Assembly (NCBI RefSeq): GCF_040939455.1
Contig: NC_134124.1
Coordinates: forward strand, 31,199,138-31,263,137
DNA from: Microcebus murinus
Lineage: Eukaryota; Chordata; Mammalia; Primates; Cheirogaleidae
Direction of reading: 5' to 3'
Length of the DNA stretch: 64,000 bases
Positions 10,819 through 22,464 of the stretch are shown in pieces. Made by a program: the position numbers and the translations under genes. Numbering within the stretch: the first letter of the stretch is position 1; each line of letters starts with the position of its first letter. Below the pieces are notes generated by a model that saw only the letters and a program-made list of their open reading frames with translations, made no database searches and was not told where the DNA came from.

Positions 10819-11067
10819 GTAGGTGTGGGGGTCTCGGAGATGGCACACCGTGCAGGGAAGATGCAAATGTTTTGGGCTTCTGCGTCGAAGGCACATCTTC
10901 ATTTGTGGTTTCTGCCACAGTTGAGCCCAAACCTCTGGGCTCCTTCGACTGGGCCTCTTACTATCAGCCACCTAAAACTGGCTCCGATTAAAGTGAGAAT
11001 GCCGCCTAAACCACGAAAGAGCCACCCTCGGTCCCAAGTTTTCAGCTATGGTTAAGAGTTTGGGTCA

Positions 11068-11397
11068 TATACCTGGACAACAGACATAAATTGGACCATT
11101 CTGGGCAAACCACGTGCATGATCACCCTGTCGCTGAGTAAAATATTCTAGAAGGCAGGTGAATGCTGGCATTGCTACAGTTTTGTAATGTCAAAGTGTGC
11201 TTTATTGCTTCTTTTATTTTAAAACTATAGACTTTAGTTTTTAGAACACTTGTAGATTTACAAATAAATTGAGCAGAGGGTTACCATATACCATTATTCC
11301 CACACACACAATTCCCCCTAGTACATTTGTTACAATTAATGAACCCATGTTGATATGTTGTTATTAATTAAAATTTATAATTCACAAAAAAAAAAAA
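11068..11397 (+). mobile_element. Poly(A)-tailed retrocopy of unknown source, inserted in a MIR
   Basis: A 330-bp segment ends in an A run (11386-11397) with ATTAAA at 11367-11372. It is flanked by a perfect 14-bp duplication, AAGAGTTTGGGTCA, at 11054-11067 and 11398-11411. The later half resembles an old L1 3' UTR segment (TACATTTGTTACAATTAATG); the first 140 bp are unrecognised. The structure is that of an L1-mobilised polyadenylated RNA. No open frame of note is present. Confidence 0.85.
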
Positions 11398-11600
11398 AAG
11401 AGTTTGGGTCAGACTACCTGGGTCAAGTTCTGACCATACAACCTAAGCAAAACACTTGATTTTATAAGCCTCAGTTTCCTTACAGTAAAATAAAACTAAC
11501 ACTACTGCCCACTTCATAGGACTGTCATCAGGATTAAGTAAAATAAATACATAAATCTCTGAGCATGTAATAGACCAAATAAACACTGGCCATTCACATC
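11398..11600 (+). repeat. MIR SINE (host of the retrocopy)
   Basis: GGTCAGACTACCTGGGTCAA, AAGCCTCAGTTTCCTTACAG and GGATTAAGTAAAATAAATAC are a sense MIR. Its first bases lie before the inserted retrocopy. Confidence 0.85.
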
Positions 11601-12129
11601 AGCTCAGAATTTCTCTGAAAAATGGAGGGAATCCCAAAATGAAAAGTTTTTTAAACCTTAGAAATAAATCAGGGTAAGGATATAGACATGAAAAATCAAG
11701 TCTTTATTGCCAAGCAAGTAAATCTCAAAATGCTTTACTTAAGTACTTACTTATCATTTTTGGCATGTTTTAGTCCTGCTTTTTGTTAGATATCAAGGGA
11801 AAAGCTAAGGTTTTATCACAAATTTCCTCTTATATGCACATACAAACCCCTAAAAGGGTCATTAGCTTGAGAAGATTTCATGAAGTTTTCTACAACAAAC
11901 CCTAAGAATTTGAACAGAGAAGCTGCAAGTATTTTCATGAAAGTTGTTTTTTGTCTTTGGGTTTTAATCAGTAATAATTGATTCTGGGTAGAAACTCATG
12001 GATCAGGACAGATTATTCTACCTATTTCACAGAGGTTCCGAAAGCTGAGTCCCTCAAAGTCCCAGGATGTGGAAATGATGGGAATGGCGTGGTTTTTCCG
12101 GGCCTTGTCCTGGAGGAAAGAGCTGGTAG

Positions 12130-12290
12130 CTCCAGGATTAGATCCCAAGTTTTCTTTCCCACATCTTAACAAATCACTCATCTCCCTGAGCCTCAATTTC
12201 ATCATGTGCGAAAGGGCAATGACCACGTCCATGAAGTACAGGGTGATGTGAGCATCATGACACGTGGAACATGTCTGGAGTGGACTTGTT
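12130..12290 (+). repeat. MIR SINE fragment, diverged
   Basis: CCACATCTTAACAAATCACT followed by CTGAGCCTCAATTTCATCAT resembles the MIR core. Confidence 0.5.
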
Positions 12291-12596
12291 AGTCACTACC
12301 TATAAACGAGAGCTGACGGTTTTTTAGGAATCTTGCAGAGTTGTTTTTCTCTTGACTGTATTTGAGGAACTTTTCTATCGACCCCACGGATGTTTCTGAG
12401 GGGCTCCCTGATTCTTGAAAGAGCTATGTAATCCAGCCTGACATTCAGATGGCAATTCCTCACCAGTGGCCACAACTTCAGAATGGTGTAAAATCACATT
12501 GAGTTTTGGTATTGACCAAAGGATTGAGGTCAATCCCTATTCCCTCTGCTAAGGAAGGATTGACCCTATCAAGACTAGCCAAATGCACTGAAGCAG

Positions 12597-12825
12597 GAGT
12601 TGGCACCCTACAGGCCCCGGGGCAAATCTGGCCCCCTGCCTGTTTTTATGAATAAAGTTTTATTGACACACAGCTACATTCATCTGTTTACATATTGTCT
12701 ATGGCAGCTTTCCCACTGTACCAGCGGAGTTGAGTAGTTGCAACAGAGACCGTATGGCCCACACAGACTAAACGGTTCCTATCTGTCCCTTTACAGAAAA
12801 AGTTTGCCAATCCCCACTCTGAAGT
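12597..12825. mobile_element. Non-autonomous DNA transposon relic (hAT-like; possibly MER33)
   Basis: AGTTGGCACCCTACAGGCCC at one end and ACAGAAAAAGTTTGCCAATC at the other, with the interior phrases GAATAAAGTTTTATTGACAC and GTTGAGTAGTTGCAACAGAG, belong to a common old mammalian hAT-type family. A second member is at 44722. The subfamily name is uncertain. Confidence 0.65.
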
Positions 12826-13164
12826 AATGTCTTAAACTTTGCATAACAAAAGCCACCGCAAAAGTGTTCCATAGCAGGAAAATTTCCAGGATCAGGTTAT
12901 TGTACGAATGAGAAAAAAAAAGTGAAAGAGTGGAGACTCATTCACAAAAGGAAGAAGCTAGAACAAGTTTGGAAATTGTTTGAGATGTTGAGATTTTTTA
13001 AATTCCTTAGTTTAAGAACATGATGAGAAATGACTTCCTTTTTGTCACTTTGTGTTTAAACTCAAAAGGCTTGACACGTGCCTGACAGCACACACCACGC
13101 ATGGCAGCCGGCTCAGCTGGGGTCTCCCCGCACTCAGTGAAATGGTTAATAACAGAAGCGACAG

Positions 13165-13395
13165 CTGCAGGTTCACCGAGTGTTGCCTGTGAGCCAGCCC
13201 CTGTCATACGCCTTTTGTGTCCCATAGCTTAGTCGACCCATAGACTAGCCTTACGAAGTAGGTACTGTCACTATTCTTTCCAGCTGGGTCAACCAAGGCT
13301 GGGAAAAGTCAAACAACTTGCCCGAGGTCACACACAGCCGGGAAGAGGTGAAGTCAGGATTTAACCTTTCCAGAGCCTGAGCTCTTAAGCACTAG
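13165..13395 (-). repeat. MIR SINE
   Basis: AGCCTTACGAAGTAGGTACT, CTTGCCCGAGGTCACACACA and GAGCCTGAGCTCTTAAGCAC are an antisense MIR. Confidence 0.8.
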
Positions 13396-13449
13396 ATTTC
13401 TCTGGATGCTAGCCAGATAAATCCCTTCCCTTCTGATCTCCTTTCCTTT

Positions 13450-13464
13450 CCCCCCCCCCCCCCC
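13450..13464. repeat. Homopolymer C run
   Basis: Fifteen consecutive C on the + strand; likely length-variable and error-prone in sequencing. Confidence 0.9.
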
Positions 13465-13987
13465 GCACAAACGCGGACATTGAGGTAGTGACATTCCCTT
13501 CCCCCAGGCCACTGCCCACCCTGGTCACCAGGCCTGGGAATAGCAGTCCTCCCCGAGGGTTTCTCTCATCTGGACTGTGTAGCTCAAAGAGAAAGTCAGG
13601 TAATCGGCCTAATAGCCGGGCAGACACCTTGATGGAGCAATGATAGTAATTGTCCTGAAATGCGGGAAAGAACAGTGTTTTGTGTGGTTCAGAAACGTTT
13701 CGACCAGCCATCACACTAACTACACCTTTGACTCAGGGAGGCCCTTCGATATGTTTTAGAGAGAAGAGGCCTGCTTTCAGGACTGAGTTTCATCTCGGGG
13801 ACAAAGAGTGGCTCTCTTGAAGCGCTTGTGACCTCCACCCCCCACTCCTGTAAAATCCTGTTTCCTGGGCTCACTCCCGGCCCCGGCCATTTTTTCCTCA
13901 AGAAAACTTAACACAAGTTGCCAAAAAGGAAAACTGATAGTACGTCCATAGTCAAACATAACAAAGTGTTAAAGAAAGGGGACAAAG

Positions 13988-14320
13988 GGCCGGGCGCGGT
14001 GGCTCACGCCTGTAATCCTAGCACTCCAGGAGGCCGAGGCGGGTGGATTGCTCGAGGTCAAGGAGTTCGAGACCAGCCTGAGCAAGAGTGAGACCCCGTC
14101 TCTACTCAAAATAGAAAGAAATTAATTGGACAACTAAAAATATACAGAATAAATTAGCCAGGCATGGTGGCGCATGCCTGTAGTCTCAGCTACTCGGGAG
14201 ACTGAGGCAGGAGGATTGCTTGAGCCCAGGAGTCTGAGGTTGCTGTGAGCTAGGCTGATGCCGTGGCACTCACTCTAGCCTGGGCAACAGAGTGAGATTC
14301 TGTCTCAAAAAAAAAAAAAA
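13988..14320 (+). mobile_element. Alu dimer, strepsirrhine type
   Basis: Starts GGCCGGGCGCGGTGGCTCAC and has the linker AATTAATTGGACAACTAAAA. The right arm has GCTGTGAGCTAGGCTGATGC, and the element ends in a 14-A tail. The linker and right-arm wording is typical of lemur or galago Alus. Flanking GGGGACA-like repeats are imperfect. Confidence 0.95.
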
Positions 14321-14494
14321 GGTGGGGGACAGAAAGATGGGTTCTTTTACGTCTCGGTAGTGCCATAGAATTGTTTTTTCCCTCAAAACTGTCAAAATGC
14401 ATCACATAGGAGACCTTGGGAAAATTAATACTCTATCTTACAGGCTTTATTTTGGATTTTTCTGCCCTCCTATGCACACACACATATATGCACA

Positions 14495-14810
14495 CTTTGA
14501 TAACTATTTACCAAGGACCTACTGTATACCAGGCATTTAGAACACCCCAGTGAACGATTCAGACCCAGTCTCTTCCTTGGGCAGCGTGATGAGAGAAGGC
14601 AGACATGCAGAAAGGGGATTATAGGAATTACAGCAGCAAAGAGGAAGTGGCACAGAACCCAGATTGAGGCAAGTGAGGGAGGAAGACACCCAGGAACTAG
14701 ATGTTTTCTAAACTGAGACATACAGATAAATATGTCAGGTATAAAGCCTTCCGGCAGAGGGAAGAGACTATGCAAAGACCAGAGTCCTTTTCCGTGGGAC
14801 GGAGGTGAGG
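14495..14810 (+). repeat. L2 LINE fragment
   Basis: ACCAAGGACCTACTGTATAC and CAGGCATTTAGAACACCCCA, then purine-rich sequence, resemble the same L2 segment as at 2840. Confidence 0.5.
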
Positions 14811-14929
14811 AAGAGTCCCTGGGCCTTCACTGCTCGATTTCTGAAGCTGTAAGGTTTGCAAAGCAGGAGCTTTGGCCTCGGGAATGTTGATTTCCACCAA
14901 ACCGCGCCCAGCCGCAGATGTTCAACGAG

Positions 14930-15455
14930 AAGCAATCACTGCCTCCCTGTAGGAGTGACTTCCTCTAATGCGAGCTGGGTGATGCTGCTCCTCTGTTTAC
15001 ATTTTTCATTTGTCCCAAGTGGTGCCAGAAGAAAATCCAACTCATCTGCCACAATGGCCTGCAGGGCCCTGGGTGACCTGTCCCTCTGCCTGCATCGCTC
15101 CAAAATCAATTTATGTCGCTCTCTCCCTTTTTGCACCCTTCAGCCACCTTGAATTCTCACTTCAGGCCTTTACCTAAGCTGTTCCTCCCACCTGGAATGC
15201 TCCTTCCCCCAGCTCCTCACCTGCCAGTTCCAGCTGACCCTCCAGTGTCACCTGCATGAAATACAGAGGCCTTCCCTGAGCATCCTTCCTAAATAACTTC
15301 CTCCTGTCACCCCAGCCCAGTGTCCTATTCTCTATAACAGTGGAAAGTTCTATTAAGGCAGGTAATTTATGCATTATGTCTGTCTTATTCCAATGCCTTG
15401 TATAGTGCCTTGCATATAATAGGTGCTCAGTTAATAGATTCAATCATATGTCAGG
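14930..15455 (+). repeat. L2 LINE 3' end
   Basis: AGGCCTTTACCTAAGCTGTT, CCACCTGGAATGCTCCTTCC, GCCTTCCCTGAGCATCC and AATAGGTGCTCAGTTAATAG are the canonical L2 3' order. Confidence 0.85.
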
Positions 15456-17015
15456 AATGTGACAGGTCTGAGATTTTACCCTAATTGCAAGCTAACATGT
15501 TAACCTGCCACAGTTTCATAGATGCTGTCAGAAGACATAAAACTCCTAGGTCAGAGACGAGGGACTTTATTACTCAGAGCAATGCACTATGCAGAGAATC
15601 AGCAAGTGTGCCAGTTCCCTCAGGGTAACGCAGAGGGTTAGTTGCTACTTGCACATGTGGTGGGTGCATCACAGGAGAGAGCCCTGAGTTGATTCAACCT
15701 GAGTCTCTCATCGTGGGCAGTGAGCACGCTTGCCCATCGCTCCAGAGGGAGACCTTATCTTTATTATAGTAGGGATTATGTTCCCCATACAGCCTGCCTT
15801 GAAAAGACAGTTCAGAGCTAAGACAGTTGGTGCCTGTGCTCATAACATATTCAGAAACACAAAGAGACCCAGGAAGAATGTCCCAGCACCATGCAAAAAT
15901 TACTGATTTTTGGTTTGCAAAAATATCTAATGCTTTTAGAATGAATGATGAATAGATGAAACAAATAGGTAGCCACTTGGATGCTTCTCAGCCCACATTT
16001 ATGGAGCCAACCTCAAGGAGTTTCAGCCTGAAATGTTAACTGTTAGAGATTAAGGACACCGGCTTGATAGAGTCTATAGTCTTTTGCCCGATTCTGAAAA
16101 AAACAAGTGCACTCATTGAGTTCTCAGAATGCCAGAAACCAACTACAGTCTGGTTCCGGAAGAAGAGAACTACGAAGTGAAACATTGTAGAAAGAGCAAA
16201 ATTACATGGTTTGGTTTTTCGATCTAGAGTGGGAGTAAATGGGTTATTGGGTTTAAAGGCAACCTTCACCACTCTCAGGTGACTCCATCGGGAACAATTA
16301 GACTTTTCAGTCTTTCAACCACATCACCAAGTCAATGTCCCCAACTCTCCAAGAGTGATGTAATGTCACATTTCGGGCATAGTGGCCTGTACTTTTCTTT
16401 TCATCATCGTAATAATTTGGAAAGTAAAAAAGTCTAAATGTGTTTTGTTTTAATTTAAGGCAAAAATGAGGATAATAATAATCATTTTTAAAGAATATGA
16501 CTATTTCTGTGCAGAGCCAAATCAACATGAAAAAAGTTCCAAAATGATCCCTTTGAAGGTATTACTTGAGAGTATACATAGCAAGGTAAATCATCAGATA
16601 AGATGGTTATGCAGGTTAGAGAAAATGTGAACTAATTGATTTTCATGAAAAATCAGATCTGCAAAAACTAAACATAAAAGGACTTTCATGTAACTTTAAA
16701 AAAAAAATCCCACTACTTAAAGAACCCCAAATGACGCCTAAATTAATCAGTCTTGTGTCTTTGGATTTTTCTTTTATTAGAATTCCTTAAAGCGGGGAAT
16801 ATATTTTTACTCTACAAACCTGAGCATAGGAACAACTCCTATTTTGCAGAATCACTCTCTTTACCTGTGGCTAAAAACTGATACCCCACACGTCAGACCA
16901 AATGTCAAATCTCAGTTGGGATGATCAGAGGGAGTGTGGTCATAGTGTTTAAAAACTTGTCAACATGTGACCGTGAGAGCTTTCACGGTTTTTAAATCCA
17001 AATTGGGAGTTTCTC

Positions 17016-17017
<2 letters not shown>

Positions 17018-17047
<30 letters not shown>
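17018..17047. repeat. Homopolymer A run (30)
   Basis: Uninterrupted A run 250 bp upstream of the EGF1 exon. I found no recognisable retroelement or target duplication attached to it. Confidence 0.9.
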
Positions 17048-17048
<1 letters not shown>

Positions 17049-17299
17049 CAAAGTTTCAGCAATACTAGCACGGTGTTCCTGCCTGGGTTCATAAGATGGA
17101 GCATGGTGGTTACTTCCACGCGCTGTCCACGCTGTCCTGGTCCCCACCGCTCCCTGTGCCCTCACCTCACCCCCGACAAGTCCCCTAGAGTCCTCTGCGG
17201 TCACTACCACTGGTCTTTAGAAATGGCGAGTGACTGGTTATAAAAGTACCGCACCAGCAGGCAGAAGGAAAAGGTAATTGCTAAATTTCTCTCTTTCAG

Positions 17300-17401
17300 A
17301 TTCAGTGCAGGACTGTCCACGCAACTGCCATGGCAATGGCGAATGTGTGTCTGGGCTGTGTCACTGCTTTCCAGGATTTTTGGGAGCAGACTGCAGTAAA
17401 G
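17300..17401 (+). CDS. TENM3: TENM3 exon: EGF-like repeat 1
   Basis: Encodes [20 protein letters not shown] and on to GADCSK. The first Asp uses the last base of the preceding exon. Six cysteines are spaced as in a teneurin EGF repeat, so the domain should form three disulfides. The acceptor is TTTCTCTCTTTCAG and the donor AAAG|GTATGTG. At 102 nt, phase 1-1, the exon could be skipped without a frameshift, removing exactly one EGF domain. The EGF stalk of eight repeats links the membrane-proximal region to the large globular part of the ectodomain and carries the covalent dimerisation of teneurins. The window covers seven of the eight repeats. Confidence 0.96.
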
Positions 17402-18204
17402 GTATGTGATTGGAAAACAGAGCACCCAGGCACCCTTCCCAACAAATTCCACTGGGACACCTTGCAAACCCACGCGTGCTAGACGGCCTCTGGCAAAGAG
17501 CAGGCTTTGATATACGACCACTGGCCAACGTACCTATAGGAGCAGGGCAGTTATCCTTGGCACCGAGGTGTGCTGAGAAGAAAGATTTGCAAAAAATGAG
17601 ATGGTCGAATTTCCTGTAAAAGCAGAAGTGAATTACCATCACTCCTTTCTTATAATCATTAACTTCTATGTAATGGAAGATTAAGCATCTCAGGGTTAGT
17701 AAATTTCATTCATTCTGGCCAGCTATGCTCTTAATCTAGGAAGTGCTATTTATCTTGGTGGAATCGGTTTTAAATTGTATTATTAATTTATCTACACTGC
17801 TTTGCACAGAGTGGCTGGGGCCCTGGGATTCTTGGGGGAAAGGTAATATAAGAAAGAAAATGACTCTCACAAGAACAGAGAATTTAGGGGCTGCACACCC
17901 AGCTTGCAAGAGACCTTCAGCGTGACCTTCAAGAGGCTCTGTCGTGGAGAGGCAAGTGTCGTGGAGAGCAGGGTGTCTCACGCTTTCTAGACATGCCACA
18001 CACACACACGACACACAGGTGTATGCGTCTAGATAAATGCAAATACGAAATTAAAACAAAACTTTCACAAAACGATACTTGCCCTTACTCCATTTTTTTA
18101 AATATTCTATTCTTTTTTTTTTTTAATGCTAGTTATGACCCACCACACTGATTCCCCACATGCCAGTGGGTCATATCCCAGTCTGAAAACCGGTGACCGG
18201 CAGA

Positions 18205-18336
18205 TGAAGAGCCCTTGCAGAAGAGACAGGCGGTCCTGGGTTCCAATCCCACCTCTGCCATTGAGTGTCTCTCTGACCTTGAGCGAGTGATTGAACATTT
18301 CTGAACCTTGGTGTCCTCATTGGGAAAAGTGAAGAA
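18205..18336 (+). repeat. MIR SINE fragment
   Basis: GGTCCTGGGTTCCAATCCCA, CCTCTGCCATTGAGTGTCTC and ACCTTGGTGTCCTCATTGGG are a sense MIR, cut at its 3' side by the next Alu. Confidence 0.8.
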
Positions 18337-18346
18337 TTAAACTTCC

Positions 18347-18713
18347 GGCTGGGCACAGTGGCTCACGCCTGTAATCCTAGCTCCCTGGGAGGCCGAGGCA
18401 GGAGGATCGCTTGAGCTCAGAAGTTCGAGACCAGCCTAAGCAAGAGGGCACTAGACCCCCATCTCTACTATAAATAGAAAGAAATTAGCCAAAACAACTA
18501 AAAATAGAAAAAATTAGCCAGGCACAGTGGCTCGTGCCTGTAGTCCCAGCTACTCGGGACTGAGGTCCCAACTCGTGCCTGTAGTCCCAGCTACTCCTGC
18601 TAAGGCAGGAGGATCACTTGAGCCCAGGAGTTTGAGGTTGCTGTGAGCTAGGCTGACGCCACAGCACTCTAGCCCAAGCAAGACAGTGAGACAGTCTCAA
18701 AAATAAAAAGGAG
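18347..18713 (+). mobile_element. Alu dimer with a 41-bp internal duplication
   Basis: Starts GGCTGGGCACAGTGGCTCAC and ends AAAATAAAAAGGAG, flanked by the 10-bp duplication TTAAACTTCC (18337-18346 and 18714-18723). Within the right arm CTCGTGCCTGTAGTCCCAGC occurs twice, at 18531 and 18572, making this copy unusually long. Confidence 0.93.
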
Positions 18714-18804
18714 TTAAACTTCCTAACTTTATCCTGAGGATAGTGTAAGATAACACACACAAAGCTCTTCGCAGGGCATGTTGTAAGGCCTCAAAGGGTT
18801 TGAT

Positions 18805-18835
18805 TTTCTTATTTATTTATTTATATATTTAAATA
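18805..18835. repeat. (TTTA)n-like AT-rich simple repeat
   Basis: Four TTTA-type units followed by TATATATTTAAATAA. Confidence 0.75.
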
Positions 18836-20654
18836 ATCTTCCCAGTATTTTTATGTGCGCTTCATTAAAAGCCCCTCCTGCCTTGACATGCTGAGAGAGG
18901 CAATTACTAACAAAGCTGCTCTGTAAATGCTGAATGGTGCCACTCCTTTCCCCTCTCTTACCATAATTGCTTGGAAAAATAGTATTTCAACTAGTCTCAT
19001 TATTTCTGATATGAGATTCCCATCCTTGCGAATGTTAACCAGTATGTGAACGGGCATTTTTTGTGCTTGAAGTTCTGGATTTGGTGGCAGGTGCATGAGA
19101 CTAATTTCTAAACGACACCCCTTACAGACATCTCCTCTATCACATGGTGCAGGGAAATGTTGGGTACACTTGAAAAGAAAGCAAGAAGCCACCAAACAAT
19201 GCTCTGGGCTGTGTGTCAGGTTTAGGGACACACCAGCAAAGTGAAAAACAGAGACCGGAGCTGCCCCCAGCACCTTGCCCAGGCCGTGCAGGGCCCTGAC
19301 GGAGCAAGGGGAACGAATGGCACATGCGTCGCCAAGCCACGCGCTTCTCCTGGCGGAGGCTTGGAAGCAAAACCTCGGCGTCGTTTGAATGGCTTTCCTG
19401 GCGTAATCTAATTTTCCTGGGAGTGAAGGCATTAATGAGAGGAAGGACAGAGTAGTCCTTTTATATGTGGCTGCAAATGGGCTGAACACTCAGCTGCATG
19501 GCCTGTGAGCTGTAAATGTATATTAACACTGACACACGTCGATGTATTATTAATCCTAAAAACCATGTGTGCTCTGACTGCACATCCAGTTACTGGCCTT
19601 TTAAACCTAAGTACCCCGGCCATTTAAGAACTCTTCGCTCTAAATCAATTTGCAGATGAGCGTCCATTCTGCATTATGGATCTGTAATGGGGTGTGCATT
19701 TAGCTGCTTAAAAGGACTCTCGGTGTGTGTTTTGCATTCACCACCTGCACTGTGGCCGGGTGCACACTCCGAGTGTGCATTAGCCGTGGTATATAATTGA
19801 TCCTTGCGAAACAGATATTGAGTGGCTGTTAAGAGTAGTTGCTCCTCCATACTCAGTTGCTTCTCCTGAAATCGGGCTTTGAGCGTGTATATTTTAATTT
19901 AGCTGCTGATGCACAGAGTGGACAAAATTGAAGTATTTGAAGAATAAAATTGCTTTCCCTTGTTTCTCTATTCTGGGCAAAGTTGGCTTAAGAGTGTTAG
20001 GAGTGAGCTTCTACCTCTTTGCCCTAAAGATGTTTCTCCCATAGTTTTTTTTTTAAATGGCCACAGTTTAAGCTACTTGGTTGTTCATAAAGCTAACTTT
20101 CCCCTTATTCCGAAACCCTATATCCTGATCTTTAATCTTGCGTGTACCATCTTTACTACTTTTGCCAAGTTCATGGTCCAGAAGTATTATTATTAACATA
20201 TTCCTTTAAGCCAACACATTACAGTTACATAGATAAATTTATTTTAAAAGGAACAATGTCAAAACCAGAAATTGAAAAACAGAAAACTGGAATCGGTTGC
20301 CATAAATATAATAGGAAATGTCAGTGCCACCTTTAACCCTATCCATAGAGTAATATTTTCGCTGTGATGGGCATCCAAGCCAAGTCAGCTTCTAACACAC
20401 TTATTTCACATCAAGAATCGCAAAAGAGGGCTTGAGCACACATAAGCCAGCCTGGCTTCGAGACAGACTCAAGCCTTGAACATCTCACTTTGTAAGTGTT
20501 GACTCCTGAAAATAACAGAATTCCCTAACTACACCAGGGGGAGGAAATGAGAAACAAATAGAGGTACACAGATTAACTGCACCACCTTCAAGTGGGGAAA
20601 TCAAATGATTACTACCTGATCTACTTCTAATATGTCAAGCCTGTATTTCTAATT

Positions 20655-20785
20655 GTTTTAAAATAACAACTAAGAGCTCTTAAGTACTAAATATGTACCA
20701 GGCGCTGTGCAAAATACTTAATACATACGGTCTTATTCATCTTCATATCAACAATATGAAGTAAATCCTATTTTAATCAATCCTC
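20655..20785 (-). repeat. MIR SINE fragment
   Basis: ACCAGGCGCTGTGCAAAATA and GTCTTATTCATCTTCATATC fit an antisense MIR. Confidence 0.55.
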
Positions 20786-20789
20786 CCCC

Positions 20790-21600
20790 ACCAGTTTTTT
20801 AAACTTTTTATATTGACCTCATTTATTTTATTTATTTATGTACTTTTTGAGAAGAGTCTCACCCTGTCACTTGGGCTAGAGTGCAGTGGCATCATCACAG
20901 CTCACTGTAACCCCAAACTCTTGGGCTCAAATGACCCCCCCCTGCCTCAGCCTCCCAAGTAGCTGGGACTATTTGCATGTACCACTATGCCTGGTTAATT
21001 TTTTCATTCTTTGCAGAGGCCGGGTCTTGCTCCTGCTGAGGCTGGTCTCAAACTCATGGCCTCAAGCAATCTCCCAACCCCCTGCCCCACATTGGCCTCC
21101 CAGAGTGCCAGGGTTACAGGTGTGAGCCACCCGTGCCCAGCCTGAGCTCATTTTAGACTTACAGACGAGTTGCAAATATGGGTGTAGAGTTTCCATTCAG
21201 AAAGAGTACAAGATTCCCCTTATGTCTACATTGTAAATGTCCATAGTTCAATTATCAAAACCAAGAAATTAGCATCCATACAATGCTATTAGCTAATCTA
21301 CAGACTTTTTCCTAATTGTATCCTTTCTGTTAGGTCTAGGATCCCACATTGCATTTTAGTTGCCCTGTCTCCCGAGTCCCTCCAGCCTGTCCAGTTGGTG
21401 GCAGTTCCTCAGTCTTTCCTTGTCGTTCATGACTTTGACCATTTTGAAGATTACTGGGCAGGTATTTTGTAGTATGTCTCTCCATTTGGGTTTGTGTGAT
21501 CTTTTCTCGTGGTTAGATTGAGTTTATGCATCTTTAGCAAGATGCATTCCCTCCTCAGTGCATCATATCAAAGGTGCATCTTCCATTTGAATAACAAAGA
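20790..21600. mobile_element. Old L1 LINE 3' fragment, split by an Alu
   Basis: Before the Alu lies CCACCAGTTTTTTAAACTTT. After it come TTACAGACGAGTTGCAAATA, AATTATCAAAACCAAGAAAT and GCAGTTCCTCAGTCTTTCCT. This is a widespread old mammalian L1 3' UTR type. Orientation was not resolved and no coding capacity remains. Confidence 0.6.
20823..21142 (-). mobile_element. Alu dimer, older copy
   Basis: TTTTTGAGAAGAGTCTCACC through GTGAGCCACCCGTGCCCAGC is an antisense Alu. It is diverged and lies inside the L1 fragment. Confidence 0.9.
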
Positions 21601-21618
21601 AAATTAAAATGTGGTTTT

Positions 21619-21668
21619 ATGTGTGCATGTGTGCGCACGCGCTTGTGTGTGTGTGTACGTGTACACGC
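21619..21668. repeat. Alternating purine-pyrimidine GT/CG tract
   Basis: TG repeats interspersed with GCGCACGCGC and ACGTGTACACGCGC. Such tracts can adopt left-handed DNA in vitro; function is unknown. Confidence 0.85.
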
Positions 21669-22464
21669 GCCTTTGTTCTCCCTTACACGTAAGGCAGAGA
21701 GGCTAGAAGGCTCTATCCCATTGGTCCTGCACTGCTTGTCAGTGGCTATGACAAGTTGCCACTCACAAACAACTTGTGAGCCCAGAAAGCTCCCAAGTGT
21801 TAGCAGGGAGCAGCGTGGAACGGGCAGGGGGAAGCGATGGGCTAGCGAGTGCAGAGAGACAGCTGGGCCTGCAACTCCTGCGACCCAGGACAGGGCTGCC
21901 CGTCTCCCAGCTGCGGCCCACGATCATTTCCCTTCTTTCTTGATAAAACCTTTAAGAGGCCGAGAGCAAAAGGCCCTCCCTCTTCACAAATTCACACTCA
22001 CCTTTGTTCCTGCACTGACAGCTGCGCCCAGGATGGGATGCCTTGCGTTCTGCCAGCGTCTGCGACTGCAGACTCAGGCCCTCCTGCGGGGGGGAGAATT
22101 TGCCACGTTAGCAAGCGAGACTCCCATCACCTCCAAGCAACCGGGTATGTGTCCAAGTGACAGAAATACGGATTTACTCTCTTGACCTCACACTGCGCCT
22201 CCCGTGCCCTCAGATGTGTGTGGCAAACGGCGGCTGCTTGTCTTCTTATAAACCTGCCAGTCTGCATCAGGCGTCCGAAGACATCCTGGCGGACAGTGGA
22301 GGAGCCGTCAGCGCAGATTTGCAGGGCGGCCATTCTGCAGCCCTTACCACGCTGGGGCCCCGGGAGGCTCTGCGGGCAAAATGGAACTGACCCTCGCTCG
22401 GAAAGAGCATGCAGCGGTTCTAACACATTGCTCACAGTCAGCTGAGAGGAAAGAACTTCGTGCA

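Larger units (their letters stand above)
10819..17299 (+). other. TENM3: TENM3 intron between the juxta-EGF exon and EGF1
   Basis: GT-AG intron of 6481 bp, from GTAGGTG to CTCTTTCAG. It holds a retrocopy within a MIR, a hAT-type relic, MIR and L2 pieces, an Alu and a 30-A run. I recognise nothing in 11610-12100, 12300-12600, 12830-13160, 13470-13980, 14325-14490, 15460-17000 or 17050-17299. Confidence 0.95.

Noticed and set aside
17018..17047. 30-A run as the tail of a retrocopy
   Set aside because: No target duplication or recognisable element was found on its 5' side.
18851..19489. 212-codon open frame on the minus strand
   Set aside because: It resembles no protein I know, has no recognised splice partners or promoter, and one frame of this length is not improbable in 64 kb on six frames.
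21619..22185. 188-codon open frame starting in a GT/CG tract
   Set aside because: Composition follows the simple repeat and GC-rich sequence; no recognisable domain.
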